From the NCBI GenBank assembly GCA_900472485.1, contig UCII01000009.1, positions 48,709-112,708 of the forward strand: 64,000 bases of DNA, written 5' to 3'. Both the position numbers and the translations under genes were made by a program. The stretch is from Hyphomicrobiales bacterium. GTDB taxonomy: Bacteria; Pseudomonadota; Alphaproteobacteria; Rhizobiales; Rhizobiaceae. The notes under the pieces are model-generated. The model was not told where the DNA came from. It saw only the letters and a program-made list of their open reading frames with translations, and ran no database searches. This document shows, one piece after another, positions 48,084-57,131 of this stretch (its first letter is position 1; every line of letters starts with the position of its first letter).

Positions 48084-49232
48084 ATGGGCGAGGGGATTGG
48101 CGGAAGGGGGAAATCCAGATCCATCCTGATCGCGGGGGCTGGGCCGGTCGGCCTTGCCGCCGCTCTCGAGCTCGCCCGTCGCGGCTTCTCGCCGCGTATC
48201 GTCGATGACGGCACTGGTCCGACGCCGCTACAGGAAAGCCGGGCTCTCGGCGTTAATGCCCGAACGCTGACGCTGCTGTCTCCTTCCGGCGTTGCCGAGC
48301 GCATCGTCACCGACGCGCAACCGATCGAGCGCTTTCGCGTCCGCGCGAATAAGAAAATTTTGATCGAGCTGGATACTCGCGAGGTGAAAGGCCGCTTCAG
48401 TGCTATTTGCGCTCTGCCGCAGGGCAGTACCGAACGCCTGCTGATGGAAGCGCTTTCAACCTATGGCATCTCGCCCGAATGGCAGACGACAGTGATTGCA
48501 GAGGCCATATCGGACCCTCAAAAGCCGGAGGTCACGCTGCGTCGAGCTGATGGTGCGTTGGAAACGGTGCAGCTGGACATATTGATCGGTGCAGATGGCG
48601 CCCATTCGGCGGTGCGCAAGGCACTTGGTGCCGGCTTCCCGGGCGAGGCGCTGGAGGCTTATTTCTATCTTGCCGATTTTCGCTATGCGGAGCCGGCAGA
48701 TGCGCATTTTGCAGAGATATCGCTCTTCGATCCCGGCATGGTCGGGCGCCTGCCTGTCACGGCCAATATCATCCGCTACATCTCGACGCTAGAGAATTTC
48801 GAAAGCCGCATCGTTCATCCAGCCGCCATTGCCGAAAAGACCTGGGCCTCGCAGTTCCGCATCCACTTCCGGCATGTCGAACCCATGGCCAAGGGCAATG
48901 TCTTTCTTGCCGGCGATGCAGCCCATATTCATTCGCCGGCCGGCGCGCGGGGCATGAATCTCGGTATCGAAGATGCCTGCTGGCTTGCGTGGCTCATTGC
49001 GGAAGGCCGCGAACAGGAGTATTCGGCCTTGAGAATTCCCGCCGTCAAGCAGGTTTTGAAACAGACCTATGGCCTGACACGATTGGTGACGATGCAACGC
49101 CCGCTGGCAGTTGTGGCGCGTAATTTCTTTGCGCCGCTATTGTTGCGCTTCGGCCCGATCCGCCGGACATTGCTTCGGAGTGTGGCTGGCTATGACACGC
49201 CGAAACCGCCCTGGATCGACTGGGCCGAATAA
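48084..49232 (+). CDS. FAD-dependent aromatic-ring hydroxylase-type monooxygenase
   Basis: Flavoprotein monooxygenase of the p-hydroxybenzoate hydroxylase (PHBH) class, 382 residues. It has SILIAGAGPVGLAAALELAR (GxGxxG, about 13-32), the DG loop LDILIGADGAHSAVRKALG, and the second FAD motif NVFLAGDAAHIHSPAGARGMN (in part GDAAHIHSPAGARGMN) followed by GIEDACWLAWLIA. The substrate would be a phenolic or aromatic compound. It is tucked between the Sco gene (7 bp before) and prmA (20 bp after) in what looks like an operon without an obvious common function. Confidence 0.87.
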   Translation: MGEGIGGRGKSRSILIAGAGPVGLAAALELARRGFSPRIVDDGTGPTPLQESRALGVNARTLTLLSPSGVAERIVTDAQPIERFRVRANKKILIELDTREVKGRFSAICALPQGSTERLLMEALSTYGISPEWQTTVIAEAISDPQKPEVTLRRADGALETVQLDILIGADGAHSAVRKALGAGFPGEALEAYFYLADFRYAEPADAHFAEISLFDPGMVGRLPVTANIIRYISTLENFESRIVHPAAIAEKTWASQFRIHFRHVEPMAKGNVFLAGDAAHIHSPAGARGMNLGIEDACWLAWLIAEGREQEYSALRIPAVKQVLKQTYGLTRLVTMQRPLAVVARNFFAPLLLRFGPIRRTLLRSVAGYDTPKPPWIDWAE

Positions 49233-49252
49233 GAACGAGAAAGAGCGACGAG

Positions 49253-50131
49253 TTGAGTGAAATCCGCCTTTATGTGACGACGACCGAGAAGAAGGCCGGG
49301 CAGGTTCTGGATCTGATGACGCCGGTGTTCGAAGACGAAGAATTGCCGATCGCAACGACGGAAATCGACGAAAAGAACGATGTCTGGGAAGCGTCGATCT
49401 ATCTCTATGCTGCGGATGAAGATGAGGTCCGTGGTCGTTTCGAAGCGCTCCTGAAGCCGACTTTCGCCGATCTCGCCATTCAAAAGGAAGTTCTTCCCGA
49501 TATCGACTGGATCGCCAAGTCGCTGGAAGGATTGAAGCCTGTGCGCGCCGGCCGTTTCCTCGTGCACGGCTCGCATGATCGCGACAAGGTCGGCCCCAGC
49601 GACATCGCTATCGAAATCGAAGCCGGGCAAGCCTTCGGCACCGGTCACCATGGGACGACTGCGGGCTGCTTGGAGACGATCGAGAAGGTTGTTGCGAGCC
49701 GCCGCGTGCGCAATGCGCTCGATCTCGGGACGGGCAGCGGCGTGCTGGCGATCGCCGTGCGCAAGCTGCGCAACATTCCGGTTCTGGCGACCGATATCGA
49801 TCCGATTGCCGTTCGCGTCGCGAAGGAAAATGTCCGCAGCAACGGCATTGCCTCGGGTGTCACGCTGGAGACGGCACCGGGATTCCATTCCACGGCCTTT
49901 TCCCGCCATGGGCCGTTTGACCTGATCATCGCCAATATTCTGGCGCGTCCGCTCATCAAGATGGCGCCGCAGCTTGTGGCGCATCTGGCACCGGGCGGCT
50001 CGGTCATTCTTTCGGGTATTCTTGCGGAGCAGCGCTGGAAGGTTCTCGCTGCCTATAACGGCGCGCACCTGCGGCATGTGCGCACGATCTGGCGCAACGG
50101 CTGGGTCACCATCCATCTTGACCGGCCCTGA
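49253..50131 (+). CDS. prmA: PrmA, ribosomal protein L11 methyltransferase
   Basis: Methylates lysines and the N-terminus of ribosomal protein L11. The 292-residue protein has an N-terminal L11-recognition domain and the class I SAM site LDLGTGSGVLAIAVRKL, preceded by the family block GQAFGTGHHGTTAGCLE and followed by FDLIIANILARPLIKMAP. The start is TTG 49253 (LSEIRLYVTTTEKK), with an AGAAAGAG-type purine stretch upstream; no in-frame ATG fits the N-terminus. A strong terminator follows. Confidence 0.93.
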   Translation: MSEIRLYVTTTEKKAGQVLDLMTPVFEDEELPIATTEIDEKNDVWEASIYLYAADEDEVRGRFEALLKPTFADLAIQKEVLPDIDWIAKSLEGLKPVRAGRFLVHGSHDRDKVGPSDIAIEIEAGQAFGTGHHGTTAGCLETIEKVVASRRVRNALDLGTGSGVLAIAVRKLRNIPVLATDIDPIAVRVAKENVRSNGIASGVTLETAPGFHSTAFSRHGPFDLIIANILARPLIKMAPQLVAHLAPGGSVILSGILAEQRWKVLAAYNGAHLRHVRTIWRNGWVTIHLDRP

Positions 50132-50164
50132 GCCGGTCACGTCCTGCATCAACAATCGCGAAAA

Positions 50165-50214
50165 TAAAAAAAGGCGGTGCCGAAGCACCGCCTTCAGATC
50201 GGTTTTCACCGATC
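50165..50214. terminator. Bidirectional terminator after prmA
   Basis: AAGGCGGTGC (50171-50180) pairs with GCACCGCCTT (50185-50194) around CGAA. On the minus strand it is followed by a long T run (complement of AAAATAAAAAAAGG), so it is strongest as a terminator for a minus-strand transcript from the right. A second stem GATCGG/CCGATC lies at 50197-50214. Confidence 0.85.
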
Positions 50215-50332
50215 TTGCCCGCGAGCGTGTGGAGGAGGAGTGCTCAAGCGGGCTCTAAGCGTTCTGATCATAATCCGAGGGAGGAGGAGAACCGGATTAC
50301 GATCGTCTTGGAACGCGTAGATCGTAAACTTG

Positions 50333-50473
50333 TTAGCGGCGACCGCCGCGGCTGGCGCCGATTGCCTTTGCGGTTTCGACTTCGAGCTGACGAAGCGAGC
50401 CGACAGAATGGCGTACGGTGCGACGCTCGCCAGCCAGCGCCGGGCTAACATATGCGGAGCGAGAGATAGGCAT
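50333..50473 (-). CDS. Small hypothetical protein, 46 residues
   Basis: I do not recognise this protein. It starts at ATG 50473 with AAGGA about 10 nt upstream and reads MPISRSAYVSPALAGERRTV..., ending SRGGRR; it is basic, has no hydrophobic segment and no cysteine. Support for its being real: the ribosome-binding site, an even amino-acid composition, and a strong minus-strand terminator at 50165-50195, which no other minus-strand gene in this stretch would need. Between its stop and the terminator lie about 140 bp without an ORF I trust. It could instead be a stable RNA with a chance frame. Confidence 0.45.
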   Translation of the reverse strand: MPISRSAYVSPALAGERRTVRHSVGSLRQLEVETAKAIGASRGGRR

Positions 50474-50728
50474 TGTCTTAAGTCCTTGGTTTTGAGCTGG
50501 TTCTTCGTGAACCCCGTTTGATGCCGCGGATATAGCGACTCGCCCGTCGGCGTGGCAGGGGGGCAGCTTCATGGGAGCTATGCGCAATATGCATGTTTCG
50601 TGCCGTGAAGTTGTCATATTCGGACCGGCATGCTCACGAAATGGGCGGATTCGTTAACGGCCAGACATGAGATAAACTACTCTCATCTGGTGTGATATTG
50701 CGGTAATCGTACATAGCGTCTTAGAGAT

Positions 50729-50766
50729 CGAAAATCACGTCGCACTTCCGATCGTGATGCTCTAAC
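50729..50766. repeat. Short rhizobial intergenic repeat, copy 2
   Basis: From CGAAAATCACGTCGCACTT to ATGCTCTAA, 37 bp, matching 41657-41693 at 25 of 37 positions. It lies about 52 bp before the aminopeptidase gene. The rest of the 344-bp gap from 50474 to 50817 is AT-richer than the genes and holds no ORF I would support. Confidence 0.45.
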
Positions 50767-50817
50767 ATACTGGCAATATTCAGTTTCACGAACTCTCCAT
50801 TACTACCGGATCAGCCC

Positions 50818-52653
50818 ATGTTTCAGTCTTTCGACGTCACTTCCACCCCGCAATTCGGCCGCGAGCGCGTCGCCGGCTTGCGCGCTGCCTTCGACGATCT
50901 CGGCATTGACGGCTTCCTCGTGCCGCGGGCTGACGAGTATCAAGGCGAGTACGTGCCCAAATGCTCGGAGCGTCTCGCATGGCTCACGGGGTTCACTGGA
51001 TCGGCAGGTGTTGCGCTTATCACACACTCTCAGGCCGTGGTTTTCGTGGATGGCCGTTATGTGACTCAGCTTGCAGAGCAGGTGGATCGGAGCGTCTTCA
51101 GCGGAGGCGATCTGGTGAACGAGCCGCCGCATGTCTGGTTGCCGCGTCACGCGAAGAAAGGTTTCCGGCTCGGCATCGATCCGTGGCTGCATACGGGTGC
51201 CGAAGTACGCCGACTGGAAAAGGCCTTGGCCGAGATCGACGGCAAGCTCGTCTTCCTGCCCCACAATCCGCTCGACAGGCTATGGACCGACCGGCCGCCC
51301 GAGCCGCCGGGCAACGTTATCATTCAGGATATCGCTCAGGCCGGTATCCTCGCCAAGGACAAGCTTGCGACGATTGCACATGGCCTCAAGGAGAAGAATC
51401 TCAAGGCGGCGCTGATTACCGATCCGTCTTCTGTCGCCTGGATCTTCAATATCCGCGGCAGCGACGTGCCGCACACGCCGCATCCCTTGGCCCGCGCCAT
51501 CATCTATGCGGAAGGGGAAGCGGCGCTCTTCCTCGACAAACGCAAGACCAAGGTCGAGGCCGAAGCTTACCTTACGCAGATCTGCAAGCAGCTGCCGCCG
51601 TCGGAACTTACCAAGCGCCTGGCCGCTACTGCTGCGGATGGCGGGCGCATCCTGGTTGATCCGGATCTCGCTTCCTATGCCTTGACCGATATCATCCGTC
51701 GAGAGGGTGGAGAGGTCGTGGAGGGCAATGATCCCGCCAAGCTGCCGCGCGCCTGCAAGAATGCTGCCGAAATCAACGGCTCTGCGGCTGCCCATCTGCA
51801 GGATGGCGCCGCCATGGTCGAGTTCCTTTACTGGCTGGAGACAAGCAAGCCTGGAACGGTGACGGAGATTGCGGCGGCCAAGCGACTGGAAGCCTGCCGC
51901 GCCCGCGTCGGCGAGAGCATGCAAAACCCGCTGAAGGACATTTCCTTCGATACGATCTCCGGTGCCGGCGAGCATGCGGCGATCATGCACTATCGCGTGA
52001 CCACGGAGAGCGACCGGCTGATCCAGGCGGGCGAACTGTTCCTGATCGATTCGGGTGCGCAATATATCAACGGTACCACCGACATCACCCGTACAGTTGG
52101 CATCGGTGCTGTCTCCGAAGAGCAGAAGCGCCTCTTCACGCTGGTGCTGAAGGGAATGATCGCCATCAGCACGGCTCGTTTTCCGAAGGGAACGCGCGGC
52201 TGCGATCTCGATCCGCTGGCGCGCATCGCGCTCTGGAAGGCAGGCGTCGATTTCGCCCATGGCACGGGCCACGGCGTCGGTTCCTATTTGTCCGTGCATG
52301 AGGGGCCGCAGCGCATTGCGCGTCTCGCGGTGCAGGAGCTGCTTCCCGGCATGATCTTGTCCAACGAACCCGGCTACTATCGTCCGGGTCATTTCGGCAT
52401 CCGCATTGAAAACCTGATCTATATCCGCGATCCGGAGGAGATCGAGGGCGGTGACATGCCGATGCTGGGCTTCGAGACTTTAACTTTCTGCCCGATCGAC
52501 CGCAGCCTGGTGCTCGTGGAACTGCTGACGCACGAGGAGTTGCATTGGCTGAACGAGTATCACGCCCGGACGCGCGAGGCGCTGATGCCGCTGATCCATG
52601 ATCACGACATACGGGCGTGGCTGGAAAATGCCACGCTCGAGCTTAGCCATTGA
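50818..52653 (+). CDS. Xaa-Pro aminopeptidase, M24B family
   Basis: Cytosolic metallopeptidase releasing N-terminal residues before proline. The 611-residue protein has two creatinase-like N-terminal domains (LVPRADEYQGEYVPKCSERL, SSVAWIFNIRGSDVPHTP) and a C-terminal pita-bread domain with all five metal ligands: D411 (LIDSGAQY), D422 (GTTDITRT), H485 (GTGHGVGSYLSVHEGP), E517 (LSNEPGYY) and E531 (IRIENL). The length of about 600, with the extra N-terminal domain, matches the eukaryote-like APP1 type found in many alphaproteobacteria, longer than E. coli PepP. Single gene; a hairpin follows. Confidence 0.93.
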   Translation: MFQSFDVTSTPQFGRERVAGLRAAFDDLGIDGFLVPRADEYQGEYVPKCSERLAWLTGFTGSAGVALITHSQAVVFVDGRYVTQLAEQVDRSVFSGGDLVNEPPHVWLPRHAKKGFRLGIDPWLHTGAEVRRLEKALAEIDGKLVFLPHNPLDRLWTDRPPEPPGNVIIQDIAQAGILAKDKLATIAHGLKEKNLKAALITDPSSVAWIFNIRGSDVPHTPHPLARAIIYAEGEAALFLDKRKTKVEAEAYLTQICKQLPPSELTKRLAATAADGGRILVDPDLASYALTDIIRREGGEVVEGNDPAKLPRACKNAAEINGSAAAHLQDGAAMVEFLYWLETSKPGTVTEIAAAKRLEACRARVGESMQNPLKDISFDTISGAGEHAAIMHYRVTTESDRLIQAGELFLIDSGAQYINGTTDITRTVGIGAVSEEQKRLFTLVLKGMIAISTARFPKGTRGCDLDPLARIALWKAGVDFAHGTGHGVGSYLSVHEGPQRIARLAVQELLPGMILSNEPGYYRPGHFGIRIENLIYIRDPEEIEGGDMPMLGFETLTFCPIDRSLVLVELLTHEELHWLNEYHARTREALMPLIHDHDIRAWLENATLELSH

Positions 52654-52660
52654 GAAATAG

Positions 52661-52692
52661 GGACCTCATCCCATCTCGAAAGGGATGGGTCC
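52661..52692. terminator. Hairpin between the aminopeptidase gene and azlD
   Basis: GGACCTCATCCC (52661-52672) pairs with GGGATGGGTCC (52682-52692) with one bulged base, between convergent genes whose stops are 42 bp apart. No T run, so termination efficiency is uncertain. Confidence 0.5.
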
Positions 52693-52695
52693 GTC

Positions 52696-53007
52696 TCAAG
52701 CGCCAATGGAATGGCGCCATGCCATGACGACGATCCATCCGGTGACGAGCATGTAAGTCGACGGGTAGCGCAGGCCGACGAGAAGGGCTGCGAGCATCGC
52801 CACCTTGATATCCCAGCCGCCGATGAAGAAGGCGGGTGCGACGAGGGTCGTAAGAACAGCGGCGGGCACGGCATTCAGCGCCGCCTCGACGCGTGGCGGA
52901 ATGCGGGTCATCTTGACGATCAGGATATAGCCGCCGATTCTCGTCAGGAAGGTCACCACGGCTGCGGCCAGAATGAGCAAAACCATATGCGAATTGAAAT
53001 CGAACAT
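52696..53007 (-). CDS. azlD: AzlD family small membrane protein
   Basis: Small subunit of an AzlCD branched-chain amino-acid exporter. The 103-residue protein has four hydrophobic segments (HMVLLILAAAVVTFLTRIGG; PAAVLTTLVAPAFFIGG; VAMLAALLVGLRY; TGWIVVMAW), the usual AzlD length and pattern, with the TRIGGYILIVKM motif after the first. It starts two bases after the azlC stop. Confidence 0.9.
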   Translation of the reverse strand: MFDFNSHMVLLILAAAVVTFLTRIGGYILIVKMTRIPPRVEAALNAVPAAVLTTLVAPAFFIGGWDIKVAMLAALLVGLRYPSTYMLVTGWIVVMAWRHSIGA

Positions 53008-53009
53008 GG

Positions 53010-53732
53010 TCAGACCTCATGGCTTTCGTGCGCCATATCAGGCTTGCGATTCGCTTTGACCGGCGGCAGCATTGCGGCAAGCGCGACGCCCGCCAAGGCG
53101 CCAATGCTGACATGCCAGGGCGAGCCGACATAGCGATGGGCGATGGCCGATGCCACGGCACTGACCGCCACGACGGGCAGGAAGTTGTCGCGCGTGCGAA
53201 AGCCCATGACGATGCCGAGGAAATAGACCGGCAGCAGGATATCGAGGCCGATGGCTTTGGGATCACCGATGAAACTGCCGAGAAGACCGCCGATCAGGCT
53301 CACCACCACCCAGGGGATATAGATCACCGCCGCAAAGCCAATGTACCAGGCGAAAGTCACCGGCTTGCCGCTTTCATGGCGCTTGATCGTCTCGGCGAAT
53401 TGCGGATCGACCAGCAGGAAGAAGGTGAAGAACTTCTCCACGGTGGAAAAATGCCTGATGTAGCGTGCGATCGCTGCCGAATAGAGCACATGGCGGAAGT
53501 TCACGGCGAGGATCGACAGCACGATGAGCCATGCCTGAACATTGTGGCCGAAGAGATCAATCCCCACCATCTGGCTGGCACCGGCATAGACGGTGCCGCT
53601 CATCAGGGTCAGTTCGCCAAGGGACATGCCCTGATCGCGCGCCAGCGCACCGAAGAGGGCGCCGAAAGGCGCTGCAGCGAGGCCGACGGGAATGCCGCCC
53701 TTCAAGCCTTCAAGAAAATCCGCGCGACTCAT
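53010..53732 (-). CDS. azlC: AzlC family branched-chain amino-acid exporter
   Basis: Large subunit of an AzlCD transporter, reported in other bacteria to export branched-chain amino acids or analogues. The 240-residue protein from ATG 53732 (AAAGGAC upstream) has about eight hydrophobic segments and the family blocks GIPVGLAAAPFGALFGALAR, GTVYAGASQMVGIDLFG, and NFRHVLYSAAIARYI. The open frame extends to 53834 but adds only a polar stretch. azlC and azlD are adjacent in one operon. No Lrp-type regulator is beside them. Confidence 0.9.
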   Translation of the reverse strand: MSRADFLEGLKGGIPVGLAAAPFGALFGALARDQGMSLGELTLMSGTVYAGASQMVGIDLFGHNVQAWLIVLSILAVNFRHVLYSAAIARYIRHFSTVEKFFTFFLLVDPQFAETIKRHESGKPVTFAWYIGFAAVIYIPWVVVSLIGGLLGSFIGDPKAIGLDILLPVYFLGIVMGFRTRDNFLPVVAVSAVASAIAHRYVGSPWHVSIGALAGVALAAMLPPVKANRKPDMAHESHEV

Positions 53733-53965
53733 GGTCCGCTTTGTCCTTTGTGGAAAATCCGGCGCTTTCGCCTGGATGTCGTGTCGAGGGCGCACATTCC
53801 GCATGGAACCAACGATGGTTATACCCTTGCGCATTTAGTGCCACGCTGTTCAATGGCGGGAGGTGTATGCCGTGCCTTTGGAGCCAGCAATTGAATTTCC
53901 TTGATGGATCAATTGATTTCCTTGATCCAGCGCTTCGGCCCGCTCGCAAAATGGGAGATGGAAAG

Positions 53966-54217
53966 ATGAAGAAGATCACCTTTTCGAAGGAGGAGAAGGC
54001 GGCCATGGTCGCCCGCGTTCAGCGCTATTTCGCCGATGAGCTGGACCAGACGCTCGGCACCTTGCCCGCTGAATTCCTGCTCGATTTCTTCACATCCGAG
54101 ATCGGCCCTTACTACTACAATCAAGGCCTGCGGGATGCCCATGCAGCATTGATGAGCAAGATGGAGGATTTCGGCGAGGCGATCTATCTCTTGGAGAAAG
54201 AGCCGGCCAAGAGCTGA
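53966..54217 (+). CDS. DUF2164 family protein
   Basis: Small conserved protein of unknown function, 83 residues. It reads as the DUF2164 family: FSKEEKAAMVARVQRYFADE, LGTLPAEFLLDFFTSEIGPY and YYNQGLRDAHAALMSKMEDF. GGGAG lies 9 nt before ATG 53966; the frame is open far upstream but only as the reverse of azlC. It lies between azlC (divergent) and panB (convergent; 7 bp between stops). Confidence 0.85.
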   Translation: MKKITFSKEEKAAMVARVQRYFADELDQTLGTLPAEFLLDFFTSEIGPYYYNQGLRDAHAALMSKMEDFGEAIYLLEKEPAKS

Positions 54218-54224
54218 TGGCGTC

Positions 54225-55046
54225 TTACTTCTTCGGCTGGAACGTATGCTCCAGTGCCGGAAACGTGCGAGTTGTCACCTCCTCGGCATAGGCTTCCGCG
54301 GCTTTCGAGATCATGGGCGCCAGCTCCGCGAAATGCTTGACGAAACGCGGCTTGAAATCGTTGAACAGGCCGAGCATGTCGTCGGAAACGAGGATCTGCC
54401 CATCGCAGGCGGCAGATGCGCCGATGCCGATGGTGGGAATGGCAACGGCGGCGGTGATCTCGCGGGCGAGCGGTTCGACCGTGCCTTCGATGACCATCGC
54501 GAAGGCGCCGGCCTCCGAGATCGCCTTCGCGTCGCGCCGGATCTTGTCAGCTTCCTTGTCCGAGCGGCCGAGAGAGCGGTAGCCGCCGGTCGTATTCACC
54601 TGCTGTGGCATGAGGCCGACATGGCCAAAGACGGGAATGCCGCGGCTGGTCAGAAAGGCAACGGTGTCGGCCATCTCTTCGCCGCCCTCAAGCTTCACGC
54701 CATCGCAGCCCGTTTCCTTCAGGATGCGCGCGGCATTGCGAAAGGCCTGTTCCTTCGATTCCTGATAGGAGCCGAAGGGCATGTCGACGGTGATGCAGGC
54801 ATGTTTTGCGCCGCGCATGACGGCCTGGCCGTGGGCGATCATCATCTCCAGCGTGACGCCGACGGTCGTTTCCATGCCGTAGAGCACCATGCCAAGGGAA
54901 TCACCCACCAGAAGCAGGTCGCAATGCGGATCGAGCAGGCGGGCGATCGGCGTCGTATAGGCCGTCAGGCTGACGATCGGGCGCGTGCCCTTCATCGCTT
55001 CGATGGCTGCCGGCGTCGTGCGCCTGGTGTGTCCGACGGTGCTCAT
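54225..55046 (-). CDS. panB: PanB, ketopantoate hydroxymethyltransferase
   Basis: First enzyme of pantothenate synthesis, converting alpha-ketoisovalerate to ketopantoate with methylene-tetrahydrofolate. The 273-residue product has [20 protein letters not shown], the Mg-site [50 protein letters not shown] (catalytic Glu region) and [22 protein letters not shown] 55046 lies one base after the panC stop and has AAGGGG upstream; an in-frame ATG at 55064 overlaps panC and is less likely. Forms the panCB operon. Confidence 0.95.
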   Translation of the reverse strand: MSTVGHTRRTTPAAIEAMKGTRPIVSLTAYTTPIARLLDPHCDLLLVGDSLGMVLYGMETTVGVTLEMMIAHGQAVMRGAKHACITVDMPFGSYQESKEQAFRNAARILKETGCDGVKLEGGEEMADTVAFLTSRGIPVFGHVGLMPQQVNTTGGYRSLGRSDKEADKIRRDAKAISEAGAFAMVIEGTVEPLAREITAAVAIPTIGIGASAACDGQILVSDDMLGLFNDFKPRFVKHFAELAPMISKAAEAYAEEVTTRTFPALEHTFQPKK

Positions 55047-55047
55047 C

Positions 55048-55920
55048 TCAAGCGACCCCTTCATTGGCGGATTTGCTGCCGATGACGCGGTTGTCGAGCA
55101 GGCGGGTGGTGCCGATGCGAACGAACAAGGCGATGAGGATCGGCTGCCCCTGTAATCTGGTCAGCGGCTCCAGCGTTTCAGGATGGCGAACGGCGGCGAC
55201 TTCCACGGTCGCGTGCGGCTCCTTTTCGATGAAGGCGCGAAGCGCCTCTTCGAGTGCTGATGAGTCATCCGCGCCGAGATCGTAAAGCCTTGCGGCTTCC
55301 GCCAATGCTTGGGGGATAATAACTGCGGCAGCACGCTCTTCCTTCGACAGATAGACGTTGCGCGATGACAGGGCCAGGCCGTCCGCATCGCGAACGGTCG
55401 GTACCGGTACGACCCGGATAGGCTGGGCCAGGTCCTCGACCATGCGGCGGATGATCGTGACCTGCTGGTAGTCCTTCTCGCCAAAATAGGCGCTGTCGGG
55501 CTGAACGATATTGAAGAGTTTGGCGACAACAGTGGCAACACCGGCGAAGTGTCCCGGTCGAACCGCACCTTCCAGTTCCGCCCCGAGCTTCGGCACGTCG
55601 ACCACCGTTTCCATCGGTCGCGGATACATGTCGATGACGCCGGGTGCGAAGAGAAAATCGACACCGGCGTCACGCAGCATGGAACTGTCCCGCTCGAGAT
55701 CGCGCGGATACTTCGCCAGGTCTTCATTGGCGCCAAATTGCAGTGGATTGACGAAGATCGAGGTGACGACGACATCGTTCTCGGCCTTGGCGCGTGAGAC
55801 GAGTTCCATATGGCCGGCATGCAGGTAGCCCATGGTCGGCACCAGGCCGATTTTCCTGCCGGCTTTACGGTGTTCGCCAAGCCGTTCGCGCAGGTTGGCT
55901 ATCGTGTGGACGATCTCCAT
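55048..55920 (-). CDS. panC: PanC, pantothenate synthetase
   Basis: Joins pantoate and beta-alanine with ATP to give pantothenate. The 290-residue protein from ATG 55920 has [20 protein letters not shown] (HxGH), [39 protein letters not shown] and [10 protein letters not shown] (KMSKS-equivalent). GGAGGAG at 7 nt upstream fixes the start; the frame open to 56016 adds a non-conserved stretch. It is the first gene of panC-panB. Confidence 0.96.
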   Translation of the reverse strand: MEIVHTIANLRERLGEHRKAGRKIGLVPTMGYLHAGHMELVSRAKAENDVVVTSIFVNPLQFGANEDLAKYPRDLERDSSMLRDAGVDFLFAPGVIDMYPRPMETVVDVPKLGAELEGAVRPGHFAGVATVVAKLFNIVQPDSAYFGEKDYQQVTIIRRMVEDLAQPIRVVPVPTVRDADGLALSSRNVYLSKEERAAAVIIPQALAEAARLYDLGADDSSALEEALRAFIEKEPHATVEVAAVRHPETLEPLTRLQGQPILIALFVRIGTTRLLDNRVIGSKSANEGVA

Positions 55921-56170
55921 CGTGGCACTCCTCCCCAGGCAATGCCGTTTCCGTATTGCCGGTTTCCATCCCTCAAAATTGCGGGGACTTCTAACGTGTG
56001 CAGTGCGAAAAGGCAATTCGCCCGCGCCACCAGCCGCGGTTTCGCTTTCAGGCTATGAGGTTCGCAGGCCAATCCAAGGCGATTTAATCTCCGCTGCTGT
56101 GCTCCAAACCGAATCGCGCTCCCAAGGGTGCCTGAGAGAGCGAAAACGAGACGATGCTGTCTTGCAGAGA

Positions 56171-56875
56171 CTAGACCGAGCGCATCAGGCCGCCATCGAC
56201 TTTGAGGTTTTGGCCGGTGATGTAGCCAGCACCGTCGGAGGCCAGGAAGGCGACGGTAGCGGCGATCTCGGCGCTGGTGCCATAACGCTGCATCGGCACG
56301 CTGTCACGGCGTTCTTCGGTCGCCGGCAGGCTGTCGATCCAGCCAGGCAGGACATTGTTCATCCGCACGTTGTCGGCGGCATAGGTGTCGGCAAAAATCT
56401 TCGTATAGGAGGCAAGGCCCGCGCGGAATACGGCCGAAGTCGGGAACATTGCCGATGGTTCGAACGTCCAGGCGGTGGAGATGTTGATGATCGCGCCGGA
56501 TTTCTGCTTCTGCATGATGGGAGCGATGAGGCGGACCGAACGGATGACGTTCATCAGATAGACATCAAGACCGGTGTGCCATTGCTCGTCGGTGATCTCA
56601 AGGATCGGGGCGCGCGGACCATGGCCGGCGCTGTTGACGAGCACATCGATCCGACCCCACTTTTCCATCGTCGCATCGACCAGGCGCTTGAGATCGTCAT
56701 TCGACTGATTGGAGCCGGTAACGCCGATTCCGCCAAGTTCCTGAGCGATAGCCTCGCCCTTTCCGGAGGAGGAGAGGATGGCGACATGGAAGCCATCGGC
56801 GGCAAGGCGCCTGGCGCTTTCGGCACCCATGCCGCTGCCGCCCGCAGTGATAACAGCCACTTTTTGTATCGACAT
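56171..56875 (-). CDS. SDR-fold oxidoreductase with degenerate active site
   Basis: Short-chain dehydrogenase/reductase fold, 234 residues. The cofactor loop is TAGGSGMG (10-17) and the C-terminal half ends in YITGQNLKVDGG as in many NAD(P)-dependent members. Aligning NNVLPGWID with the usual NAVAPGWI block puts S147 and R151 where the catalytic Tyr and Lys (YxxxK) should be, and T134 in place of the catalytic Ser; NSAG replaces NNAG. The protein may therefore bind cofactor without classical dehydrogenase activity, or use other residues. It is a single gene between panC and the flippase gene; no regulator is adjacent. Confidence 0.85.
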   Translation of the reverse strand: MSIQKVAVITAGGSGMGAESARRLAADGFHVAILSSSGKGEAIAQELGGIGVTGSNQSNDDLKRLVDATMEKWGRIDVLVNSAGHGPRAPILEITDEQWHTGLDVYLMNVIRSVRLIAPIMQKQKSGAIINISTAWTFEPSAMFPTSAVFRAGLASYTKIFADTYAADNVRMNNVLPGWIDSLPATEERRDSVPMQRYGTSAEIAATVAFLASDGAGYITGQNLKVDGGLMRSV

Positions 56876-57131
56876 ATGTGCGTCCTTCCTCGTCTGGTTC
56901 CCGGGAGATCGATTGCCTGAATCTGCTGATGAAATATCATCTTCTTCGCACGAGGGCCAAGCAGCTAAATTCTTGTCTATCAGTAGAAAAACTACCGGCG
57001 AGGAGGTGAGACGGAAATGATCGGCATGATGTCAGGACGATGCCTGCATTTTGGGCCGAGGTTTCAATGTCGACTCCACTTTGCCCTCTGAGATTAGCGC
57101 TTTCCTCAATCTTTTCCTGTTAGCTGCCGCC

